64,000 nucleotides of DNA. Origin: Streptomyces sp. Ncost-T10-10d. GTDB lineage: Bacteria; Actinomycetota; Actinomycetes; Streptomycetales; Streptomycetaceae. Position numbers and translations under genes: made by a program. A model generated the notes under the pieces. It was not told where the DNA came from. It made no database searches and saw only the letters and a program-made list of their open reading frames with translations. This document shows, one piece after another, positions 58,797-64,000 of this stretch (positions are counted from its first letter, which is position 1; each line of letters opens with the position of its first letter). The stretch spans positions 20,603 through 84,602 of the forward strand of contig NZ_FMDF01000175.1 in NCBI RefSeq assembly GCF_900091955.1. Reading direction: 5' to 3'.

Positions 58797-59630
58797 ATGG
58801 ACGGCGACCTCGGTGATTTCCTCCGCTCACGGCGAGCCCGCATCCAGCCCGCGGACGTGGGGCTGAACGTGTACGGCGGCCGACGGCGGGTTCCCGGACT
58901 CCGGCGCGAGGAGGTCGCGCAGCTCGCGGGGGTGAGCGTCGACTACTACATACGGCTGGAACAGGGGCGCGGCCCGAGCGTCTCGGACGCCGTGCTCGAC
59001 GCGATCGCCCGGGTGCTCCAGCTGGACGAGACGGAGCACACGTATCTGCGTACGGTGGCACGCCCGGGGCCGCGCGCCTCGGCCCCGGCCGCCACCCAGC
59101 GGGTCCGCCCCGGTCTGCGCCTGCTGCTGGACACGCTCGGCGGGGCCCCGGCGTTCATCCTGGGCCGCCGGATGGACGTACTGGCGTGGAACGCGCTGGG
59201 CGACGCGGTCGTCGGCTACTCGCGGATGCGCCCGGCGGAACTGAACATCCCGCGCCAGGTCTTCCTCGACCCGGCGACGCGCGAGCTCTATCCGGAGTGG
59301 GCCGCGGTGGCGGCGGAGACGGTCGCCCATCTGCGACTGGATGCCGGGCTGCACCCCGATGACAAGCAACTGGCCACACTGGTGGGTGAGTTGTCCATGA
59401 AGAGCGAGGACTTCCGCCGGCTGTGGGCGGATCACCAGGTGAAGGCGAAGACCTACGGCGTCAAGCGCATCAACCACCCCGTCGCGGGTGAGCTGACCCT
59501 CCCGTACGAGACGCTCGGCGTGCCCGGCGACCCCGGCCAGTCCCTGGTGGTCTACACCCCGGAGCCCGGCAGCGAGACCGCGGAACGCATCGCGCTGCTG
59601 GCGAGCTGGGCGGCCGCACCGGCCGGGTGA
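58797..59630 (+). CDS. XRE-family regulator with MmyB ligand-binding domain
   Basis: A 277-aa regulator from ATG 58797 (MDGDLGDFLRSRRARIQP). The helix-turn-helix spans about 10-80 (VPGLRREEVAQLAGVSVDYYIRLEQGRGPSVS). The C-terminal MmyB-like domain includes VLAWNALGDAVVGYSRMR, LNIPRQVFLDPATRELYPEW and LWADHQVKAKTYGVKRINHP. This family binds fatty-acid-like ligands in known structures and often controls a divergent SDR gene, as here. There is no obvious ribosome site, which agrees with a leaderless transcript. A complex terminator follows at 59738-59794. Confidence 0.93.
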   Translation: MDGDLGDFLRSRRARIQPADVGLNVYGGRRRVPGLRREEVAQLAGVSVDYYIRLEQGRGPSVSDAVLDAIARVLQLDETEHTYLRTVARPGPRASAPAATQRVRPGLRLLLDTLGGAPAFILGRRMDVLAWNALGDAVVGYSRMRPAELNIPRQVFLDPATRELYPEWAAVAAETVAHLRLDAGLHPDDKQLATLVGELSMKSEDFRRLWADHQVKAKTYGVKRINHPVAGELTLPYETLGVPGDPGQSLVVYTPEPGSETAERIALLASWAAAPAG

Positions 59631-59737
59631 GGCGCCGCCGGGGGCGCGAACGGCGCCTCGCCCGGCCGGCCGGGCACTCGCCCGTCGCACGGTCCGCGCA
59701 CCTGACCGTCGCAGACGTCCGTCGCACATGGATGTAT

Positions 59738-59794
59738 CGCGGGGACCGCCGCACCCCCGGTTTCCCAGGGGGCGGGACGACGGCGGTCCCCGCG
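59738..59794. terminator. Long hairpin in the 367-nt gap before cystathionine beta-synthase
   Basis: CGCGGGGACCGCCG / CGGCGGTCCCCGCG, a perfect 14-bp outer stem; its 29-nt interior has a nested CCCCC/GGGGG pair. It lies between converging genes. The rest of 59631-59997 holds no recognisable gene, only a smaller repeat AGCCCGGCC-TTTGA-GCCGGCT just after the beta-synthase stop. Confidence 0.75.
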
Positions 59795-59997
59795 AGGGAC
59801 ACGGTCCGGGTCAGGGCCGGTCACCGCGTCCTGGCGACGGTGGAGGTCCGGGAGCCGCTCCGTAGTCCGTGTCGCCGTATCGGGTGTCGGCGGGTTCCCC
59901 TGCCGACACCCATCAATGTGCCGGACTCGTGTTAAGCCGGTGCTGCGCGTACGTGTCACGCTCGTACCGTTTTCGCGAAGCCCGGCCTTTGAGCCGG

Positions 59998-61404
59998 CTA
60001 CGGCTTGCCGGCCGACGCGTCCTTGGCGAGGAACGCCAGCAGGTCCTGCCTGCTGACCACACCCTTCGGCTTGCCCTCCACCAGCACGATCGCCGCGTCC
60101 GCCGCGTTCGTGCCGCCGAGCACCGCCATCAGGTCCGCGACCGGTTCGCCGGAGCCGACCTGCGGCAGCGGCGGGGACATGTGCTTCTCCAGCGGGTCGG
60201 AGAGCGAGGCGCGCTGGGCGAACAGAGCGTTCAGCAGCTCCCGCTCCACCACCGAACCGATGACCTCGGCGGCCATCACGTCCGGGTGGCCCGCGCCCGG
60301 CTTCACGATCGGCATCTGCGAGACGCCGTACTCGCGCAGGACGTCGATCGCCTCGCCGACGGTCTCCTCGGGGTGCATGTGGACGAGCGTCGGGATCGGG
60401 CCGTCCTTGTGGTCGAGCACGTCCCCGACGCGCGCGGACGGGCCGGCGTCCTCCAGGAAGCCGTAATCGGCCATCCACTCGTCGTTGAAGATCTTGCTCA
60501 GGTAGCCGCGGCCGCTGTCGGGCAGCAGGACGACGACCACGTCGTCCGGGCCCAGTCGCTTCGCGACCTCCAGGGCGGCGACGACCGCCATGCCGCAGGA
60601 GCCGCCGACCAGCAGGCCCTCCTCCTTGGCGAGGCGGCGGGTCATCTGGAAGGAATCCTTGTCGGACACGGCGACGATCTCGTCCGTGACCGTACGGTCG
60701 TAGGCGCTCGGCCAGAAGTCCTCGCCGACGCCCTCGACGAGGTACGGGCGTCCGGAGCCGCCGGAGTAGACCGATCCCTCCGGGTCCGCACCGACGACCT
60801 CGACCGAGCCGCCGCTGACCTCCTTCAGATAGCGGCCGGTGCCGCTGATCGTGCCGCCGGTGCCGACACCCGCGACGAAATGGGTGATCTTCCCGTCCGT
60901 CTGCTCCCACAGCTCCGGACCGGTGGTCTCGTAGTGCGAGCGCGGGTTGTTCGGGTTGGAGTACTGGTCGGGCTTCCAGGCTCCCGGCGTCTCACGGACC
61001 AGCCGGTCCGAGACGTTGTAGTACGAGTCGGGGTGCTCGGGGTCAACGGCCGTCGGGCAGACGACGACCTCGGCACCGTAGGCGCGCAGCACATTGATCT
61101 TGTCCGTGGACACCTTGTCCGGGCAGACGAAGATGCACTTGTATCCCTTCTGCTGCGCGACGATCGCCAGGCCGACGCCCGTGTTGCCGCTGGTCGGCTC
61201 GACGATCGTGCCGCCGGGCTGCAGCTCGCCGCTCTGTTCGGCGGCCTCGATCATGCGCAGGGCGATGCGGTCCTTGACCGAACCGCCGGGATTGAAGTAC
61301 TCGACCTTGGCCAGGACCGTCGCCTGGATGCCGGCCGTCACACTGCGCAGCCTCACCAGCGGGGTATTGCCTACGAGACTGATCATCGAATCGTGGAATT
61401 GCAC
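59998..61404 (-). CDS. Cystathionine beta-synthase
   Basis: A 468-aa PLP enzyme. GTG 61404 (VQFHDSMISLVGNTPLVRL) has CGGAG 6-7 nt upstream. The catalytic domain has the PLP lysine in NPGGSVKDRIALRM, the substrate loop EPTSGNTGVGLA, GVGTGGTISGTGRYL and GGSCGMAVVAAL. Two CBS domains follow (about 340-460: PTLVHMHPEETVGEAIDVL; LVEGKPKGVVSRQDLLAFL). It lacks the heme-binding leader of the human enzyme, as usual in bacteria. It joins serine and homocysteine to cystathionine in transsulfuration. A cysteine-synthase activity cannot be excluded, but the CBS pair favours this call. Confidence 0.93.
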   Translation of the reverse strand: MQFHDSMISLVGNTPLVRLRSVTAGIQATVLAKVEYFNPGGSVKDRIALRMIEAAEQSGELQPGGTIVEPTSGNTGVGLAIVAQQKGYKCIFVCPDKVSTDKINVLRAYGAEVVVCPTAVDPEHPDSYYNVSDRLVRETPGAWKPDQYSNPNNPRSHYETTGPELWEQTDGKITHFVAGVGTGGTISGTGRYLKEVSGGSVEVVGADPEGSVYSGGSGRPYLVEGVGEDFWPSAYDRTVTDEIVAVSDKDSFQMTRRLAKEEGLLVGGSCGMAVVAALEVAKRLGPDDVVVVLLPDSGRGYLSKIFNDEWMADYGFLEDAGPSARVGDVLDHKDGPIPTLVHMHPEETVGEAIDVLREYGVSQMPIVKPGAGHPDVMAAEVIGSVVERELLNALFAQRASLSDPLEKHMSPPLPQVGSGEPVADLMAVLGGTNAADAAIVLVEGKPKGVVSRQDLLAFLAKDASAGKP

Positions 61405-61544
61405 CGTGTACTCCGGGGTCTCCGAGATGGTGCGGCAAGCGTATGCGTACGGGCACGGGATTGGGCGAAGCGATTGAGCGACGGTCGCTGCGGGGCAGTT
61501 AGCTGTATGTACGGCGGTACGGCAACGAGGAGGTGGACCGGACT

Positions 61545-62666
61545 GTGTCGAGGGCAAGGGTGGCACGGCGGATCGCAGCGGGCGCGGCCTACGGCGGCGG
61601 CAGCATCGGGCTGCTCGGCGCGGCGGCGGTAGGCGTACTGCTGGCGGAGGTCCAGCTGGCGAAACGGCAGGTGGGCGGCGGTATCGCACCGGTTCCACCG
61701 AGCGCGGACGGGCGGTACGGGGTGGCGTTCACCGGCCCTGCGGAACCGCTGCGGCTGGGGTTGCTCGGTGATTCGACGGCGGCCGGGCAGGGGGTGCGGC
61801 GGGCCGGGCAGACACCGGGGGCGCTGCTCGCATCGGGGCTCGCGGCGGTGTCCGAGCGGCCGGTGGATCTGCGCAATGTGGCGCAGCCGGGCGCCCGGTC
61901 GGACGATCTGGAGCGGCAGGTCTCGCTGCTGCTCGCCGACCCGTCCCGTACGCCCGACGTGTGCGTGATCATGATCGGGGCGAACGATGTGACGCATCGG
62001 ATGCCCGCCACCCAGTCGGTGCGCTGTCTGACCACCGCCGTGCGCAGGCTGCGTACGGCAGGTGCGGAGGTGGTGGTCGGCACGTGCCCGGATCTCGGCA
62101 CGATCGAGCCGGTCTACCAGCCGCTGCGCTGGCTGGCCCGGCGGGTGAGCCGGCAGCTGGCGGCGGCCCAGACGATCGGTTCGGTGGAGCAGGGCGGGCG
62201 GACGGTGTCGCTGGGCGACCTGCTGGGGCCGGAGTTCGAGGCGAATCCGCGGGAGCTGTTCGGTCCGGACAACTACCACCCGTCGGCGGAGGGGTACGCC
62301 ACGGCGGCGATGGCGGTCCTGCCCACGCTCTGTGCGGTCCTGGGGATGTGGCCGGAGTCCGACCGTCTGGACGGGGCCCGGCGCGAGGACATGCTGCCGG
62401 TGGCCGAGGCGGCCTCCCAGGCGGCCAGGGAGGCCGGTACGGAGGTCACGGGGGCACGGGCGCCCTGGGCTCTCCTCAAGCACCGCAGGCGGCGGCGTCT
62501 GCCCGCGGCCACGGAGCCCAGTCCGCAGCCGGACACACTTGGAGAAGCACCCCTGGAGACGCTCGGGGAACCACAGGGGGAATCGCACGAGGAGGCATAC
62601 GAGGACACGCACAAGGAGCCGTATGGGGAGTCGCACGGGGAGTCGCACAACCTGCCCGCCAATTGA
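61545..62666 (+). CDS. SGNH/GDSL hydrolase with N-terminal anchor and repeat tail
   Basis: A 373-aa enzyme. GTG 61545 has GAGGAGG upstream; GTG 61533 sits too close to that site. A hydrophobic N-terminal segment (GGGSIGLLGAAAVGVLLAEV) is a signal anchor. The SGNH blocks are GLLGDSTAAGQG (nucleophile Ser), PGARSDD, MIGANDVTH and DNYHPSAEGY (Asp and His). It is an extracytoplasmic esterase or lipase of unknown substrate. The last 50 residues are low complexity with ESH/EAY/DTH/EPY/ESH triplet-like repeats, very hydrophilic and rich in His and Glu. It diverges from cystathionine beta-synthase. Confidence 0.87.
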   Translation: MSRARVARRIAAGAAYGGGSIGLLGAAAVGVLLAEVQLAKRQVGGGIAPVPPSADGRYGVAFTGPAEPLRLGLLGDSTAAGQGVRRAGQTPGALLASGLAAVSERPVDLRNVAQPGARSDDLERQVSLLLADPSRTPDVCVIMIGANDVTHRMPATQSVRCLTTAVRRLRTAGAEVVVGTCPDLGTIEPVYQPLRWLARRVSRQLAAAQTIGSVEQGGRTVSLGDLLGPEFEANPRELFGPDNYHPSAEGYATAAMAVLPTLCAVLGMWPESDRLDGARREDMLPVAEAASQAAREAGTEVTGARAPWALLKHRRRRRLPAATEPSPQPDTLGEAPLETLGEPQGESHEEAYEDTHKEPYGESHGESHNLPAN

Positions 62667-62796
62667 TCGACTGAGCGGTCGCTTAGAAAAGAGGTCGGCG
62701 TCACATGCGCTGCCCGGTGACCCAGCATCTACGTACAGGTAACTTCCAAGTCAGCACCTGCCAGAACCCGCCTTCCAGCCCTCATGGAGCCGCGTG

Positions 62797-64000
62797 ATGC
62801 CCGAAGCCGTGATCGTCTCTGCTGCCCGTTCCCCCATCGGCCGGGCCTTCAAGGGTTCGCTGAAGGACCTGCGCGCGGACGACCTGACCGCCACGATCAT
62901 CCGGACCGCGCTGGCCAAGGTGCCCGAGCTGGACCCGAAGGACATCGACGACCTGATGCTCGGCTGCGGCCTCCCCGGCGGCGAGCAGGGCAACAACCTG
63001 GGCCGCATCATCGCCGTGCAGATGGGGATGGACCACCTTCCCGGCTGTACGGTCACCCGCTACTGCTCGTCCTCCCTCCAGACCAGCCGGATGGCGCTGC
63101 ACGCCATCAAGGCCGGCGAGGGCGACGTCTTCATCTCGGCCGGTGTCGAGATGGTGTCCCGCTTCGTGAAGGGCAACTCCGACAGCCTGCCGGACACGCA
63201 CAACCCGCTGTTCGCCGACGCCGAGGCCCGCACCGCGGCCCGCGCCGAGCGGGGCGGCGACGACTGGCACGACCCGCGCGAGGACGGCCTGGTCCCGGAC
63301 GCGTACATCGCGATGGGGCAGACCGCGGAGAACCTGGCCCGGCTCAAGGGCGTCTCCCGCCAGGACATGGACGAGTTCGGCGTCCGCTCACAGAACCTCG
63401 CCGAGGAAGCCATCAAGAACGGCTTCTGGGAGCGCGAGATCACCCCGGTCACCACCCCGGACGGCACGGTCGTCTCGAAGGACGACGGCCCGCGCGCGGG
63501 CGTCACCCTGGAGGGCGTGCAGGGCCTGAAGCCGGTCTTCCGCCCCGACGGCCTGGTCACCGCGGGCAACTGCTGCCCGCTCAACGACGGCGCCGCCGCA
63601 CTCGTGATCATGTCCGACACCAAGGCGCGCGAGCTGGGCCTGACCCCGCTGGCCCGGATCGTCTCGACCGGTGTCTCCGGTCTCTCCCCCGAGATCATGG
63701 GATACGGGCCGGTGGAGGCCAGCAAGCAGGCGCTGAAGCGCGCCGGGCTGACCATCGACGACATCGACCTGGCCGAGATCAACGAGGCGTTCGCCGCCCA
63801 GGTGATCCCCTCCTACCGGGACCTCGGCCTGCCGCTGGAGAAGGTCAACGTCAACGGCGGCGCCATCGCCGTCGGCCACCCCTTCGGCATGACCGGCGCC
63901 CGGATCACCGGCACGCTGATCAACAGCCTGCAGTTCCACGACAAGCAGTTCGGCCTGGAGACCATGTGCGTGGGCGGCGGCCAGGGCATGGCGATGGTCA
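62797..64000 (+). CDS. Acetyl-CoA C-acetyltransferase (thiolase), 3' end missing
   Basis: ATG 62797 (MPEAVIVSAARSPIGRAF) follows GGAG at 7 nt. The 401 codons seen reach almost the full thiolase length. The nucleophilic C90 is in TRYCSSSLQTS, then NEAFAAQ, the His in VGHPFGMTGAR and the final active-site Cys in TMCVGGGQGMAM. The gene runs off the window only a few residues before its expected end. It condenses two acetyl-CoA or cleaves 3-ketoacyl-CoA in fatty-acid breakdown. Confidence 0.94.
   Translation, partial: MPEAVIVSAARSPIGRAFKGSLKDLRADDLTATIIRTALAKVPELDPKDIDDLMLGCGLPGGEQGNNLGRIIAVQMGMDHLPGCTVTRYCSSSLQTSRMALHAIKAGEGDVFISAGVEMVSRFVKGNSDSLPDTHNPLFADAEARTAARAERGGDDWHDPREDGLVPDAYIAMGQTAENLARLKGVSRQDMDEFGVRSQNLAEEAIKNGFWEREITPVTTPDGTVVSKDDGPRAGVTLEGVQGLKPVFRPDGLVTAGNCCPLNDGAAALVIMSDTKARELGLTPLARIVSTGVSGLSPEIMGYGPVEASKQALKRAGLTIDDIDLAEINEAFAAQVIPSYRDLGLPLEKVNVNGGAIAVGHPFGMTGARITGTLINSLQFHDKQFGLETMCVGGGQGMAMV

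Overview
The window is high-GC DNA from a filamentous actinomycete, almost certainly a Streptomyces chromosome core region. The signs are a strong G/C bias at third codon positions, many GTG starts, 4-nt ATGA/GTGA gene overlaps, coenzyme F420 genes, DUF397/XRE and LytR-CpsA-Psr families, and a gene order that recalls the S. coelicolor segment around purEK, a sigma-B-type sigma factor and the hut genes. No tRNA, rRNA, CRISPR array, integrase or insertion-sequence transposase was seen.

Layout. 0-2.5 kb: end of cofD, then fbiB (F420 biosynthesis) and an AlkA-type DNA glycosylase. 2.5-2.8 kb: a 213-bp element with 23-bp terminal inverted repeats and an internal 51-bp tandem repeat. 2.8-16.1 kb: a cell-envelope block with a sugar-nucleotide pyrophosphorylase, a secreted PGRP-type amidase, five LCP (glycopolymer-peptidoglycan ligase) genes and a GT2 glycosyltransferase; an acyl-CoA thioesterase in this block is frameshifted. 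16.3-26 kb: a more accessory stretch with a 1030-aa secreted Kelch/carboxypeptidase-regulatory-domain protein, a methyltransferase, an XRE/DUF397 pair, a winged-helix protein, an Rpn-like PD-(D/E)XK protein with an AEGR repeat, and small orphans. 26-37.3 kb: housekeeping genes (acyl-CoA dehydrogenase, UDP-glucose dehydrogenase, a CGNR regulator with a VOC protein, M19 dipeptidase, purE/purK, GtrA, a two-component system, a POT peptide transporter).

37.4-41.7 kb: a four-gene operon for surface proteins. It has two precursors with sortase signals (LPKTG and LAATG) that share a beta-rich domain, a DUF916-like membrane protein and another membrane protein, and it resembles a high-GC counterpart of Firmicute WxL/Csc loci. 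41.8-44.3 kb: a partner-switching module (HATPase anti-sigma, STAS antagonist, divergent sigma factor). 44.3-57.3 kb: histidine utilisation. hutU, an M20 amidohydrolase, hutF and hutI lie on the minus strand; an RpiR regulator and a HAL-family lyase (frameshifted, with an atypical MIO region) lie beyond a four-gene roadblock/LC7 cluster; an NCS1 permease and a collapsed ABC-transporter remnant diverge from the lyase. 57.4-64 kb: a membrane protein, a divergent SDR/MmyB-type regulator pair, cystathionine beta-synthase, an SGNH hydrolase and a thiolase cut by the window end.

How the parts work together (inference): the 2.8-16 kb genes, with ugd and gtrA further on, would make, export and attach wall glycopolymers. 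The hut genes would take histidine or urocanate through imidazolonepropionate, formiminoglutamate and N-formylglutamate to glutamate, with the M20 enzyme standing where a deformylase is expected. The two single-base frameshifts both fall in 4-base G/C runs and may be real lesions or consensus errors.
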